From assembly GCF_014705705.1 (NCBI RefSeq), contig NZ_JACXLD010000012.1, forward strand, positions 1 through 34,311: a DNA stretch of 34,311 nt, given 5' to 3'. Each line of letters begins with the position of its first letter. Positions within the stretch are counted from its first letter, which is position 1. Origin of the DNA: Spongiibacter pelagi. GTDB taxonomy: Bacteria > Pseudomonadota > Gammaproteobacteria > Pseudomonadales > Spongiibacteraceae. This document shows positions 25,107-34,232 of the stretch, one piece after another. Both the position numbers and the translations under genes were made by a program. The notes under the pieces were generated by a model. The model ran no database searches and was not told the DNA's origin. It was given only the letters and a program-made list of their open reading frames with translations.

Positions 25107-27893
25107 TTAGAGGCTGCGCGCAATCTCCTTCACGTCGAAGACTTCAATCTTGTCGCCGGGGCGCACGTCTTTGTAGTTCTTCACACCGATACCACACTCA
25201 AGGCCGTTTTTAACCTCGCTGGCATCGTCTTTAAAGCGACGCAGAGATTCCAGCTCGCCTTCGTAAATCACCACATCGTCGCGCAGAACGCGGATCGGTT
25301 TGCTGCGGTAAACGGTACCTTCCACCACCATACAACCGGCGATATCGCCGAACTTCGGTGAGCGGAATACATCGCGCACTTCGGCAATGCCGACGATTTC
25401 TTCGCGAACTTCTGGGCTCAACATACCGCTCAGCGCCTGCTTAACGTCGTCGATCAGGTCGTAAATAACGCTGTAGTAACGCAAGTCTACGCCTTCGTTT
25501 TCAGCCAACTTACGCGCACTTGAATCCGCACGAACGTTGAAACCGAACATAACCGCACCGGCAGTCATCGCCAGGTTTACATCGGTTTCGGTCAGACCGC
25601 CGACACCACCAGAAACGATATTCACGTTAACTTCTTCGTTGCCGATATCCAGCAGCGAGGCCTGAATGGCTTCAAGCGAACCGCGCACGTCGGCCTTAAC
25701 CAGTACGTTCAAGGTCTTGCGCTCACCGGCCGCCATGCTTTCAAACATGCGATCCAGTTTGGCAGCTTGCTGACGCTTGATGCGATTTTCACGCTCACGG
25801 TGCTGACGGAAATCAGCCACTTCGCGGGCGCGCTTGTCGTTTTCAACCACAACAAAGTTATCACCGGCTTCAGGGGTGCCATCCAAACCGAGAATTTCAA
25901 CCGGGATAGATGGGCCTGCGGTATCAATCGGCTTACCGTTTTCATCCAGCATTGCACGAACACGGCCGTAGCACTGACCCGCAAGAACGATATCACCCTG
26001 CTTTAGGGTGCCGCTTTGAATCAGGATAGACGCAACCGCACCACGACCTTTATCTAGACGCGATTCGATAACCAGACCTTGGGCTGGAACATCCGCCGCC
26101 GCTTTCAGTTCCAGCAGTTCGGCTTGCAGCAATACCGCATCCAGCAGCGCACTTACACCGTCACCAGTATGCGCAGACACCGGCACAAACTGAGTATCGC
26201 CGCCCCATTCTTCTGGGATAACGTCTTTCGCCGCCAGTTCGTTTTTAACGCGATCTGGATCAGCGGCTTCTTTGTCCATTTTGTTAATGGCAACAACCAA
26301 AGGCACACCAGCCGCACGCGCGTGGGCAACAGCCTCTTCGGTTTGTGGCATTACGCCGTCATCGGCCGCCACCACCAGAATAACGATATCGGTACTCTTG
26401 GCACCGCGCGCACGCATGGCAGTAAACGCCGCGTGACCGGGGGTATCCAAGAAGGTGATCATGCCGTGACCGGTTTCTACGTGGTAGGCACCGATATGCT
26501 GGGTAATACCACCGGCTTCGCCGCTGGCAACACGCGATGAGCGGATGTAATCCAGCAAGGAGGTTTTACCGTGGTCAACGTGGCCCATAACGGTTACCAC
26601 AGGCGCGCGTGGCAGCAATGTGCCCTCGCCGTGAGAAGTCAGCGTTTCTTCCAGCGCTTCTTCAACCGCAGTATCGGATACCAGCTTGACCTTATGACCC
26701 ATTTCTTCAACCACTAGCTGGGCAGTTTCCTGATCCAGCGCTTGGTTGATGGTCACCATCATGCCCATTTTAAACAGCTCTTTAATCACCTCGGCCGCTT
26801 TCACTTTCATTTGTGAAGCCAGCTCAGTTGGGGTGATGGTTTCCGAGATGTTTACCTCGTAAATAATTTTGTCGGTCGGCGTTTGGAAACCGTGACGCTG
26901 CGCATCTTCTGGCAGTTTCAGGGTCTTCTTACGACGGCGACCGCCTTGGCGATCGTCACCAAAGCCATCGTCGAAGTCATCACGACTCTTACGACCTTTA
27001 GTGCTGCCGCGACGGCGTGGTGAATCATCGTCATTTTTGGGCGCTTCACGCATATGGCGTGGGCCGCGATTGTCGTCTTTCTTGCCTTTGCCTTTAGCGT
27101 CTGCAGCACTATCGCGCTCGCGCTTCTCTTTTTCAGCACGGGCTTCTTCTTCACGCTTTTTCTTGGCCAACAACTCAGCGCGGCGTTGCTTTTCTTTCTC
27201 TTCTTCTTCCTTGCGGCGCAGAATAGCGCGCTGACGCAAGACTTCAGGATCGATTTCAATCGCCGCCGATTCTTCTGGCTCAGTTTTCAGTTCTTCAGCC
27301 GCTTCGGGTGCCGCTTCAGCCACTTCTTTTACTGTTTCAGCAGGCTCTTCAGCAGGGGTTTCGACCGCAGGCGCTTCTTCAGCAACGGGTTCTTCCGCAA
27401 CTGGTTCCTCTTTTGTCTCGGGCTCGGCGGTTTGTTCTGCAACTTCAGCAACGGTTTCAACAGTCGTTTCAACAACCTCAGTCACTGGCGCTTCTTCTAC
27501 CACTTCGGCAACCGCTTCAACTTCGGCTGCTTCCGCTTCCAGCGCTTCCTGTTGACGCGCTTCTTCTGCTGCCGCTTCTGCCGCCAGTTCCGCCGGATCG
27601 CGTTTCACGTAAGTACGTTTTTTGCGCACTTCGATATTGACGGTCTTCTTGCTCGCACCCGATCCTGTTTTCAGGGTGCTAATGGTTTTGCGCTTGAGGG
27701 TAATCTTGCGCGGCGCATCTGCGGATTCACCGTGACTGCGCTTCAGGTAGGTCAGCAAGGTTTGTTTGTCTTCGTCAGACACAACCTGCTCGGCCGCGCT
27801 GTGTTTCAGCCCGGCTTCTTTCATCTGCCGCAGTAAGCGCTCTACCGGTGCACCCACAACTTCGGCGAGCTGACTTACGGTAACTTCAGCCAT
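25107..27893 (-). CDS. infB: Translation initiation factor IF-2
   Basis: GTPase that brings initiator tRNA to the 30S subunit and promotes subunit joining. 928 residues, in the range of gammaproteobacterial IF-2. The N-terminus has an IF2N fold ([20 protein letters not shown]) and then a long low-complexity stretch rich in Ala, Glu, Val and Pro (about 100-215) followed by a Lys/Arg/Glu-rich helix. A second IF2N precedes the G domain: [12 protein letters not shown] near 436, DTPGHAAF near 482 and NKMDK near 537. Domains II, III and IV follow, the last with [18 protein letters not shown]. Internal starts making shorter forms, as in E. coli, were not identified. Confidence 0.98.
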   Translation of the reverse strand: MAEVTVSQLAEVVGAPVERLLRQMKEAGLKHSAAEQVVSDEDKQTLLTYLKRSHGESADAPRKITLKRKTISTLKTGSGASKKTVNIEVRKKRTYVKRDPAELAAEAAAEEARQQEALEAEAAEVEAVAEVVEEAPVTEVVETTVETVAEVAEQTAEPETKEEPVAEEPVAEEAPAVETPAEEPAETVKEVAEAAPEAAEELKTEPEESAAIEIDPEVLRQRAILRRKEEEEKEKQRRAELLAKKKREEEARAEKEKRERDSAADAKGKGKKDDNRGPRHMREAPKNDDDSPRRRGSTKGRKSRDDFDDGFGDDRQGGRRRKKTLKLPEDAQRHGFQTPTDKIIYEVNISETITPTELASQMKVKAAEVIKELFKMGMMVTINQALDQETAQLVVEEMGHKVKLVSDTAVEEALEETLTSHGEGTLLPRAPVVTVMGHVDHGKTSLLDYIRSSRVASGEAGGITQHIGAYHVETGHGMITFLDTPGHAAFTAMRARGAKSTDIVILVVAADDGVMPQTEEAVAHARAAGVPLVVAINKMDKEAADPDRVKNELAAKDVIPEEWGGDTQFVPVSAHTGDGVSALLDAVLLQAELLELKAAADVPAQGLVIESRLDKGRGAVASILIQSGTLKQGDIVLAGQCYGRVRAMLDENGKPIDTAGPSIPVEILGLDGTPEAGDNFVVVENDKRAREVADFRQHRERENRIKRQQAAKLDRMFESMAAGERKTLNVLVKADVRGSLEAIQASLLDIGNEEVNVNIVSGGVGGLTETDVNLAMTAGAVMFGFNVRADSSARKLAENEGVDLRYYSVIYDLIDDVKQALSGMLSPEVREEIVGIAEVRDVFRSPKFGDIAGCMVVEGTVYRSKPIRVLRDDVVIYEGELESLRRFKDDASEVKNGLECGIGVKNYKDVRPGDKIEVFDVKEIARSL

Positions 27894-27936
27894 TCATCAA
27901 TCTCCCTAAAACGTCTCTCTGGCCCTTAAAGTGGAA

Positions 27937-29430
27937 TTATTCGCTGTCTTCAGCAAACCACGGGGCACGGGCGGTCATAATCAGTTCAGCCGCCAACTCT
28001 TCGGTCATGTCTTCAATATCCAGAAGATCTTCAACGGCCTGTTCAGCCAGATCTTCCATAGTCACAATGCCTTTGCTTGCCAGCACATAGGCGAGGTGAC
28101 GTTCCATGCCGTCCATATTCAATAGATCTTCTGCAGGCTCAGCGCTTTCCAGCTTTTCTTCGCTGGCAATAGCTTGGGTCAGCAGCGCATCTTTCGCACG
28201 AGCGCGAAGCTCTTGCGCGATGTCTTCATCAAAACCTTCAATCGCGACCATTTCTTCCAGCGGCACATAGGCCACTTCTTCCAAGGTCGTGAAGCCTTCT
28301 TCCACCAATACCTCGGCAACATCCTCATCAATATCGAGGGCGTTCATAAAGGTTTCGATGATTTCGCCAGATTCCTGCTCGTGCTTCTCGGCCATTTCAT
28401 CAACGCTCATTACGTTGATGGTCCAGCCGGTCAATTCGCTAGCCAAACGTACGTTTTGTCCGGCACGACCAATAGACTGAGCGAGGTTATCTTCCTGCAC
28501 CCCCACATCCATAGTGTGAGAATCTTCGTCAACAACGATAGATTCCACTTCTGCAGGAGCCATGGCGTTAATTACGAGCTGAGCTGGGTTGTCGTCCCAC
28601 AGCACAATATCTACGCGCTCATTGCCGAGTTCGCCGGATACGGCTTGGACACGCGAACCACGCATACCCACACAGGCGCCAACAGGGTCAATACGACCGT
28701 CGTTGGTTTTAACCGCAATTTTGGCGCGAGAGCCGGGATCGCGAGCAGCGGCGCGAATTTCGATAACCTGCTCGGAAATTTCTGGCACTTCAATTTTGAA
28801 CAATTCGACCAGCATTTCTGGGCAAGCACGGCTCAGGAACAATTGCGGGCCACGCGCTTCTGGACGCACTTCGTGCAGAATGGCACGCACGCGATCATTG
28901 ATGCGGAATACTTCGCGACCCACCAGCTCTTCGCGAGGCAGCAGGGCTTCTGCGTTGTTACCCAGATCAATAATAATGCTGTCGCGGGTCACTTTTTTCA
29001 CGGTGCCGTTAATCAGTTCACCGACGCGATCGCGGTACTGATCGACCACTTGCGCACGCTCAGCATCGCGCACTTTCTGCACGATAACTTGCTTGGCGGT
29101 TTGCGCTGCGATACGACCAAAGCCGACGTTTTCAACCACTTCTTCGTGGATATCGCCCGCTTTCAGACTGGTATCGACCTCATGGGCTTCTTCCAAGGTA
29201 AATTGGGTACCCAGTTCCGCCAGTTGATCATCTGGCATTACCAGCCAGCGACGGTAGGTAACGTAATCGCCGGTGTGACGATCAATCACCACGGTAATAT
29301 CGGAATCCTCGTCGTAGCGTTTCTTGGTGGCCGTTGCCAACGCCTGTTCAATGGCTTCGAAGATGATGTCTCGCGACACACCTTTTTCATTGGAAACCGC
29401 TTCCGCTACCAGCAAGATCTCTTTGCTCAT
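27937..29430 (-). CDS. nusA: Transcription termination/antitermination factor NusA
   Basis: Binds RNA polymerase to control pausing, termination and antitermination. 497 residues, with the standard order. The N-terminal polymerase-binding domain ([36 protein letters not shown]) is followed by S1 ([20 protein letters not shown]), then KH1 and KH2 ([40 protein letters not shown]). Two acidic repeats (AR1 and AR2) of the gammaproteobacterial type end the protein (about 360-497). It lies between rimP and infB; NusA represses this operon in E. coli, which is relevant to the hairpins before rimP. Confidence 0.98.
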   Translation of the reverse strand: MSKEILLVAEAVSNEKGVSRDIIFEAIEQALATATKKRYDEDSDITVVIDRHTGDYVTYRRWLVMPDDQLAELGTQFTLEEAHEVDTSLKAGDIHEEVVENVGFGRIAAQTAKQVIVQKVRDAERAQVVDQYRDRVGELINGTVKKVTRDSIIIDLGNNAEALLPREELVGREVFRINDRVRAILHEVRPEARGPQLFLSRACPEMLVELFKIEVPEISEQVIEIRAAARDPGSRAKIAVKTNDGRIDPVGACVGMRGSRVQAVSGELGNERVDIVLWDDNPAQLVINAMAPAEVESIVVDEDSHTMDVGVQEDNLAQSIGRAGQNVRLASELTGWTINVMSVDEMAEKHEQESGEIIETFMNALDIDEDVAEVLVEEGFTTLEEVAYVPLEEMVAIEGFDEDIAQELRARAKDALLTQAIASEEKLESAEPAEDLLNMDGMERHLAYVLASKGIVTMEDLAEQAVEDLLDIEDMTEELAAELIMTARAPWFAEDSE

Positions 29431-29489
29431 TGCACGCCTCGTTCAAAAAAGCCGGCTGAATGCCGTGCATTCATTATCCTGTTAACCCG

Positions 29490-29945
29490 CTAGAAGCGGG
29501 GCACCACATTCGCTTTATCGATTTGATCGATGGGCAGCAAATATTCATGCTCATCCACCATCAAAACGACGTCCTCATCTTCGACCGCAACCAAGCGCCC
29601 GAGAAATTTGCGCCGACCTTCAAAGGCCATCCGCAGGCGCACACTGACATCACTGCCGATGTAACGCTGAAACTGATCCAGATTGTAAAGTGGTCGATCC
29701 ATGCCCGGCGACGACACTTCAAGGGTGTAATCGCTGGCGATGGGGTCTTCCACATCCAACACGCCGCTTAACTGGTGACTGACTTTGGCGCAGTCATCTA
29801 CGGTGATGCCGTTTTCTGAGTCGATATAGATTCGCAGGCTGGCGTGACGACCCTGGGACTGATATTCCACTCCCCAGAACTCGAAACCCAGCGCCTCTAC
29901 GCTCGGGCGCAGCAGCGTGTCAAATTTGTCAGACTTGCCAGCCAT
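29490..29945 (-). CDS. rimP: Ribosome maturation factor RimP
   Basis: Needed for 30S assembly. 151 residues, family length. The N-terminal domain has [20 protein letters not shown] and [20 protein letters not shown], then [15 protein letters not shown], the most conserved stretch of the family, and an SH3-like C-terminal domain ([20 protein letters not shown]). First gene of the nusA-infB operon. In many relatives a tRNA-Leu or tRNA-Met and secG precede it; here neither is found, and the region upstream has a strong promoter and a 190-nt leader. Confidence 0.96.
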   Translation of the reverse strand: MAGKSDKFDTLLRPSVEALGFEFWGVEYQSQGRHASLRIYIDSENGITVDDCAKVSHQLSGVLDVEDPIASDYTLEVSSPGMDRPLYNLDQFQRYIGSDVSVRLRMAFEGRRKFLGRLVAVEDEDVVLMVDEHEYLLPIDQIDKANVVPRF

Positions 29946-29960
29946 GAATCATTCACCAAT

Positions 29961-29981
29961 AAAAAATGGGCCCGAGGCCCA
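29961..29981 (-). terminator. Terminator-like hairpin just before rimP (possible attenuator)
   Basis: On the minus strand TGGGCC (loop TCG) GGCCCA is followed by six T at 29961-29966. The T-run ends only about 15 bases before the rimP ATG, so a full terminator here would shut off the whole operon. It is the second of two such hairpins in the leader. Confidence 0.7.
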
Positions 29982-30030
29982 CTTAAAAAATTCCTGTGTC
30001 GCACACCGAAAACTACACCGTGGTGATACG

Positions 30031-30054
30031 AAAAAGCCCCTGCAGGAGGGGCTT
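30031..30054 (-). terminator. Terminator-like hairpin in the rimP leader (possible attenuator)
   Basis: AAGCCCC (loop of seven) GGGGCTT forms a 7-bp stem with a following T-run at 30031-30035 on the minus strand. It lies about 85 bases after the expected transcription start. On the plus strand no T-run follows. No gene ends upstream of it, so it does not serve to close another transcript. Confidence 0.75.
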
Positions 30055-30145
30055 CCAAAAAATCCTTGCCCGGACGAGATGTGGTCCACCTATCCGCAGC
30101 CCCGGCGAATGGGCCAAAACCCCTTCCCCTAAATCTGGAGGCGGA

Positions 30146-30174
30146 ATTATAGGGCAATGCCATGCTTCGGTCAA
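30146..30174 (-). promoter_or_regulatory. Near-consensus sigma70 promoter of the rimP-nusA-infB operon
   Basis: On the minus strand TTGACC (30169-30174) and a perfect TATAAT (30146-30151) are separated by exactly 17 bases. The predicted start is near 30138-30140, giving a leader of about 190 nt before rimP. The 327-bp gap 29946-30272 holds this promoter, the two hairpins and the start region of the diverging cyclic-di-GMP gene; no tRNA was found. Confidence 0.88.
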
Positions 30175-30272
30175 TTTCCGTTACACATTTAAAATATCGG
30201 CTTTCGCCTCTACAGCGCAGCGCTTCAGTGCTACTATTTTTTCTTAAATAATTTCATCTCCAAGGCGTCACT

Positions 30273-33167
30273 TTGTTTTCACTAAGCCTCCGCCATAGTA
30301 TTCCTGCGGTCATTATCGCCATGACCCTAGGCTTTGCGCTGGGCAATTATGTGTTAGAGCAGGGTAATTTCACTGCTAGCTCAAAGTTTTGGCTGATCAT
30401 TGCATTAGGCTCAGTGCTTGCTCTTATTGGCGCTTTCTTTATTCATTACGCAATTATTCTTCCCCTGCTTACACTCGGCAACAGTATTCGAGCTTGGCAA
30501 CAAGATTTCGATAAACCACCAAAGCCTGTTACTGGCGCCAAGGAAATCCGCCTGCTAAGCACGCAATTTTCAGACATCACCAATGAAATTGCAGAGCAGC
30601 ATCAGCGCCTAAAAATTTTCTTCGACCGCCAATTACAGATGGTGGTGCTTTATAGCCCGGACGGCGACCTTATTGAATGCAATACGCTGGTTCAGCAATT
30701 TTGCGGCATGAGCAATGAGCAACTAAGGGGCTTTAAAGCGTGGAATGGCCCTTGGCTGCCCGCCGTCAGCAATGCCGGTGAGGTTTTTAAATTCGATTTT
30801 GAAACCGCCGTTCGTACCAAGGCAACAATTTCTCACGAGGCCATTGTTAAGAACCACAACAATCAGCTGCGCCATATTCGCTACGCCCTAGTCCCGATTC
30901 TCGATAAAGATGAAAAGGTCAAATTTGTACTTTCTGAAGTGCAAGACGACACGGAATTACAAGAAAAGGAAGGCCAACGCCTACGCTTACTTTCGTTCTA
31001 TACCATGTTGATGGAATTGCATTCAGCCATGGTGAGAGACACCTCTATTAGCGAGCTCTACGATGATATTTGTAAGATTATTATTTCCCACGGGGAGTTT
31101 GTCGCAACGTATATCGCGCATATTGATTTTGAGTCCAAAGATGTTCGCCCCGTCACCGGAAATGGCTCAAAGTGGCAGACTTTGCAACACGTCCGCTTCT
31201 CCATTGATCCAGATATACCGGAAGGCCGAGGCCCAACCGGGCTGTCACTTCGTTCTGGCAAGCCCTATGTATGCAATGACACGCAAACCGACGATAGCAC
31301 CAAAGATTTCAGAACCAACCTGAAAAAACTGGGTATTGGCTCAATGGCAGTACTGCCTCTGTATGAAAATAAACAAGTCATCGGCAGCCTTGCTCTCTAC
31401 AGCGAGCAATCCCATGCCTTTGCCCCTGATTTAGTGAAGTTATTAGAAACCTTGGCCAATGACCTTTCATACGCCAGAGAAATCAGAATAAAAAATCAGC
31501 AGCTGTCACTTTCCGCTGAAGTCATTAACAACGCTCAAGACTCGCTGATGATTCTTGATCTAAGCTGGAAGGTGCTCAGCGCCAATTTGGCCTTTTACCA
31601 AAGCAGCGGTTATACCAGCCAAGAAGTGCTTGGCGTCGATTTCTTTAGCCTTGGAAAAATCCCCGGTACAGACAAAGCCTTTGAAGAGCTCAAAGACATT
31701 ATCAATAGCAAAGGAAGCTGGCAGGGCGAAACCACCGTGATGCGGAAGTCCGGCGAAACTTACCCCGCCCAGATAAAACTGTCTGGCGTCAAAGATATCA
31801 ACGGCCAACTCAGCCATATTATCTACACCGCCACCGATATCAGCAAAGCCAAGCAGGCCAAAGAAGAAGCAGACTTTCTTACCCTGTTCGATCCGCTCAC
31901 CGGTCTAGCTAACCGAAATCAACTGCGGAATACCTTTGTCGAGAAAATATCCCAGCACGACGCCAGCAAGTCTCAGCTAGCCATTATGGTGCTGGATGTT
32001 GACCACTTTAAAAATATTAATGACTCTTTAGGCCATGCCGCTGGCGATGAGGTAATCAAAACCATTGCACAACGCCTAAAGGGCTTAATGCGTCCTAACG
32101 ATGTATTAGCAAGAATCGGCGGTGATGAGTTTGCGCTATGCCTTGAGAATGCCGACGCGGATATTTTGTCCTTATTGGCACAGCAATATTTATGGGCCTT
32201 TGATAAAGCCATCAACGTCAATGGCCATTCAGTCGTCCTCCGAGCCAGCATCGGGGTAGCCATTGCCCACCAAGATGGCGAAAATTTTGAAGACCTGTTC
32301 CGTAACGCCGACGCCGCCATGTATCAGGCGAAGCTGATGGGGCGTAATCGCTTCCATTTCTTCACTGAAGAGCTCAACCAAAGTGCGAAAGAAAAGCTGT
32401 TTATCGAAACCGCACTTCACAATGCCATCGAAAATGGCGAGCTTAAACTTTTTTACCAAGCCAAAGTTGCACTCTGCAATAAACGCATTGTCGGCATGGA
32501 AGCGCTGATGCGCTGGAACAATCCGCAGCTCGGCCAGATTTCACCGGACAAATTTATTTCGATAGCAGAGCAATCTGACCTAATTGACTCTATTGGCGAG
32601 TGGGCGCTCATCGAGGCCTGCCGACAACATAAAGAATGGCAAGCATTGGGGCACGGCTGCATTCCAATTTCAGTGAATGTCTCAGCTAGGCAGTTCAGTA
32701 GTGAGTTAGTGAGCAAGATAAAGAACGCGCTGCAATGCTCTGCGCTTCCGCCTTCTGCACTGTCAATTGAAATCACCGAAACGGTGCTAGCGATTAACGC
32801 CGAGCAAACGTTGGATATTCTTAATGAACTATCCGAACTCGGCATTAAAATCTACGTTGATGATTTTGGCACTGGCTATTCCAATCTCGCTTACTTAAAA
32901 CGATTTCCACTGGATGGGCTTAAGCTCGACCGTGCCTTTGTAAACGATTTAGAGACAGATCCCGAAGACCGGGCGATTGCCAGCTCAGTCATTAATTTAG
33001 GGCACGCTTTAAACCTTCCCGTTATCGCTGAAGGTGTCGAAAATCAACGCCAAGTGGACATTCTTATTGAGATGGGATGCGATGAGGTTCAGGGCTTTTT
33101 TTACAGCAAACCGCTAGCGGGTCACGAAGTCATTTCAAATCTCAAAGCGCAAGACTTACTGATATAG
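30273..33167 (+). CDS. Membrane-bound PAS-GAF-PAS GGDEF-EAL protein (cyclic-di-GMP enzyme)
   Basis: 964 residues. Two transmembrane helices (about 9-28 and 38-62) and a linker precede a PAS-like domain (about 115-220), a GAF domain (about 240-405), a PAS domain (about 410-525), GGDEF (about 535-700) and EAL (about 710-955). The cyclase site RIGGDEF near 613 is intact with the inhibitory RxxD (RPND) five residues before it. The phosphodiesterase site looks complete: GMEALMRW, NVSARQF, EITET, VDDFGTGYSNL, KLDRAFV and AEGVENQRQ. It could thus make and break cyclic-di-GMP. TTG 30273 was taken as start: AAGG lies seven to eight bases upstream, and the next ATG is inside the first helix. It diverges from the rimP operon. 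Confidence 0.92.
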   Translation: MFSLSLRHSIPAVIIAMTLGFALGNYVLEQGNFTASSKFWLIIALGSVLALIGAFFIHYAIILPLLTLGNSIRAWQQDFDKPPKPVTGAKEIRLLSTQFSDITNEIAEQHQRLKIFFDRQLQMVVLYSPDGDLIECNTLVQQFCGMSNEQLRGFKAWNGPWLPAVSNAGEVFKFDFETAVRTKATISHEAIVKNHNNQLRHIRYALVPILDKDEKVKFVLSEVQDDTELQEKEGQRLRLLSFYTMLMELHSAMVRDTSISELYDDICKIIISHGEFVATYIAHIDFESKDVRPVTGNGSKWQTLQHVRFSIDPDIPEGRGPTGLSLRSGKPYVCNDTQTDDSTKDFRTNLKKLGIGSMAVLPLYENKQVIGSLALYSEQSHAFAPDLVKLLETLANDLSYAREIRIKNQQLSLSAEVINNAQDSLMILDLSWKVLSANLAFYQSSGYTSQEVLGVDFFSLGKIPGTDKAFEELKDIINSKGSWQGETTVMRKSGETYPAQIKLSGVKDINGQLSHIIYTATDISKAKQAKEEADFLTLFDPLTGLANRNQLRNTFVEKISQHDASKSQLAIMVLDVDHFKNINDSLGHAAGDEVIKTIAQRLKGLMRPNDVLARIGGDEFALCLENADADILSLLAQQYLWAFDKAINVNGHSVVLRASIGVAIAHQDGENFEDLFRNADAAMYQAKLMGRNRFHFFTEELNQSAKEKLFIETALHNAIENGELKLFYQAKVALCNKRIVGMEALMRWNNPQLGQISPDKFISIAEQSDLIDSIGEWALIEACRQHKEWQALGHGCIPISVNVSARQFSSELVSKIKNALQCSALPPSALSIEITETVLAINAEQTLDILNELSELGIKIYVDDFGTGYSNLAYLKRFPLDGLKLDRAFVNDLETDPEDRAIASSVINLGHALNLPVIAEGVENQRQVDILIEMGCDEVQGFFYSKPLAGHEVISNLKAQDLLI

Positions 33168-33194
33168 CGCTTTGTAATTTTTCCCTCGTAAAAC

Positions 33195-33256
33195 GAAAGC
33201 CCTCAAATTAAAAGCGCATAAATCAAAAGCCCTTTAAATAAAAAGCCCCGCATAGC
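33195..33256 (+). repeat. Four degenerate copies of a 15-16 bp AAAGCCC unit
   Basis: Units starting AAAGCSC recur at about 33196, 33211, 33226 and 33242, each followed by an AT-rich tail such as TCAAATTA, ATAAATCA or TTTAAATA. The last unit forms one arm of the terminator of the downstream minus-strand gene. This looks like local duplication of a terminator arm. Confidence 0.45.
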
Positions 33257-33261
33257 AGGGC
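33237..33261 (-). terminator. Intrinsic terminator of the 79-residue gene
   Basis: On the minus strand GCCCTGC (loop TAT) GCGGGGC forms a 7-bp stem with one G-U pair, followed by TTTTTATTT. It stands about 30 bases past the stop of the small gene. Confidence 0.8.
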
Positions 33262-33291
33262 CTTCTTGTTTCAAACTTGCGAGGCAGAAAC

Positions 33292-33531
33292 TTACTCTTC
33301 AGTAGTTTCTTCAGCCGCTTCTTCGGCTGCAGCTTCTTCCGCAGGTGCTTCTTCAGCAACCGCTTCTGGCTCTGCTGGCTTTGGCTCAGTCAGTTTGATC
33401 AGACCGGCTTCCAGCAGTACTTGTACTTTTTCATCAGCATTCAGCCACTTACGGCCTTTTGCACGAACGGCATAACGACCGTTACGCTTTTGCAGGATTG
33501 CGTAGCTTTCAGTTTCTTTAACAGTTTTCAT
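33292..33531 (-). CDS. Small protein with basic N-terminus and acidic low-complexity tail
   Basis: 79 residues. The N-terminal 52 are compact and basic: MKTVKETESYAILQKRNGRY, then AVRAKGRKWLNADEKVQVLL and EAGLIKLTEP. The remaining third is a run of Ala, Glu and Pro (EEAPAEEAAAEEAAEE). I have the impression that similar small hypothetical proteins occur in Pseudomonas and Marinobacter but cannot name a family. AGAGTAAG precedes the ATG at 33531 and a terminator follows, so it is a single-gene unit. The tail could mimic nucleic acid or bind a basic partner; no function is claimed. Confidence 0.8.
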   Translation of the reverse strand: MKTVKETESYAILQKRNGRYAVRAKGRKWLNADEKVQVLLEAGLIKLTEPKPAEPEAVAEEAPAEEAAAEEAAEETTEE

Positions 33532-33732
33532 TAGACTTACTCTCGTCGATTTCAGTTAGGCCCAAAAATGGGTGGGGGATTGTAGCCTATGCTGGAAAAT
33601 CAAGAAAGATGGGGAATGAAGTACCGGGAGGAAGCTAAGATTCGGGAGAAGGTCAGGGGAAATTAAAGTGATGACCTGCATTAAGTCGCCTGGATGCTGG
33701 CGGTAGTTAGACGAACAGATGACCTACTTTGA

Positions 33733-33834
33733 GCAGAAGCTGCGCTTCTGCCCCTCCGGGCGCCTCCGCGTTGCTTCGGCGTCCAAGCCGGTTCCGCAGG
33801 AACATCGGCTTGTCACATGGCAGCCGTTGGCTGC
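33733..33834. repeat. Cluster of three inverted repeats (REP/BIME-like)
   Basis: Three hairpins follow each other: GCAGAAG..CTTCTGC at 33733-33751 (7-bp stem, loop 5), AAGCCGGTTCC..GGAACATCGGCTT at 33785-33811 (11 pairs with a two-base bulge, loop 3), and GCAGCC..GGCTGC at 33820-33834 (6-bp stem, loop 3). The stretch is GC-rich compared with its surroundings. None has a T-run, so they are not ordinary terminators. An interspersed extragenic repeat or a structured RNA are both possible. Confidence 0.5.
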
Positions 33835-33860
33835 GTTACGGAACAGAGATTTTCTCCGGC

Positions 33861-33909
33861 TAAATAAAAAACCCCGGACAGCTGCGCTGACCGGGGTGTT
33901 TTATTTAGA
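33861..33909 (-). terminator. Terminator of the rRNA operon
   Basis: ACCCCGG (33871-33877) pairs with CCGGGGT (33891-33897), and the flanks TAAATAAAA and TTTTATTTA extend the stem. On the minus strand the T-run TTTTTTATTTA follows the stem just after 5S rRNA, so it closes the operon. The symmetry would also work for transcripts from the other side. Confidence 0.88.
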
Positions 33910-33910
33910 A

Positions 33911-34027
33911 GCCTGGCGATGACCTACTCTCACATGGGGAAACCCCACACTACCATCGGCGATGACACGTTTCACTTCTGAGTTCGGGATGGATCAGGTG
34001 GTTCCATGTCTCTATTGTCGCCAGGCA
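33911..34027 (-). rRNA. rrf: 5S ribosomal RNA
   Basis: On the minus strand it opens TGCCTGGCGAC and closes with GTCATCGCCAGGC, the paired ends of helix I. CCGAACTCAGAAGTGAAAC and CGCCGATGGTAGTGTGGGG are the most conserved internal segments of gammaproteobacterial 5S rRNA. The length of about 117 nt is normal. It follows 23S rRNA after a spacer of about 205 bp. Confidence 0.97.
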
Positions 34028-34232
34028 AACTGGTTTGTGATGCTTTGAGTCTTATAGTCGCGTTGACCGGCTCTCACACTCACAAATAGGGCGGTAATTA
34101 AGCTGATTCTTGAATCTGTTTTCTCTCGTTCCCTTGCGGGCAAACAATCCGTCGGACAGTTTCTTTCTACATCGATGTGTAGTCGACTTTGTTTTCTTCA
34201 AAGTCTTTATGATGGCTAAACCACTTGATTAT

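Larger units (their letters stand above)
33532..33910. other. Gene-free spacer before the rRNA operon end
   Basis: About 380 bp without a convincing gene. It contains the start region of the 79-residue gene, a purine-rich stretch near 33600-33665, a run of hairpins at 33733-33834 and the rRNA terminator at 33861-33910. Confidence 0.7.

Noticed and set aside
27054-27836. 260-codon open frame opposite the IF-2 low-complexity region
   Set aside because: Arises from the GAA/GCT-rich codons of infB read in antisense; extreme Phe, Cys and Arg content and no domain.
28174-29493. 439-codon open frame on the plus strand opposite nusA
   Set aside because: It is antisense to a certain gene, its composition (many His, Phe, Asn) is that of a frame shadow, and it shows no known domain.
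30055-30140. Possible tRNA between the rimP promoter and the first hairpin
   Set aside because: No acceptor pairing, no GGTTCRA T-loop and no CCA-proximal stem on the minus strand; treated as operon leader.
33719-33922. 67-codon plus-strand frame near the rRNA operon
   Set aside because: It spans the hairpin cluster and the rRNA terminator and ends in 5S rRNA; no ribosome site or family.
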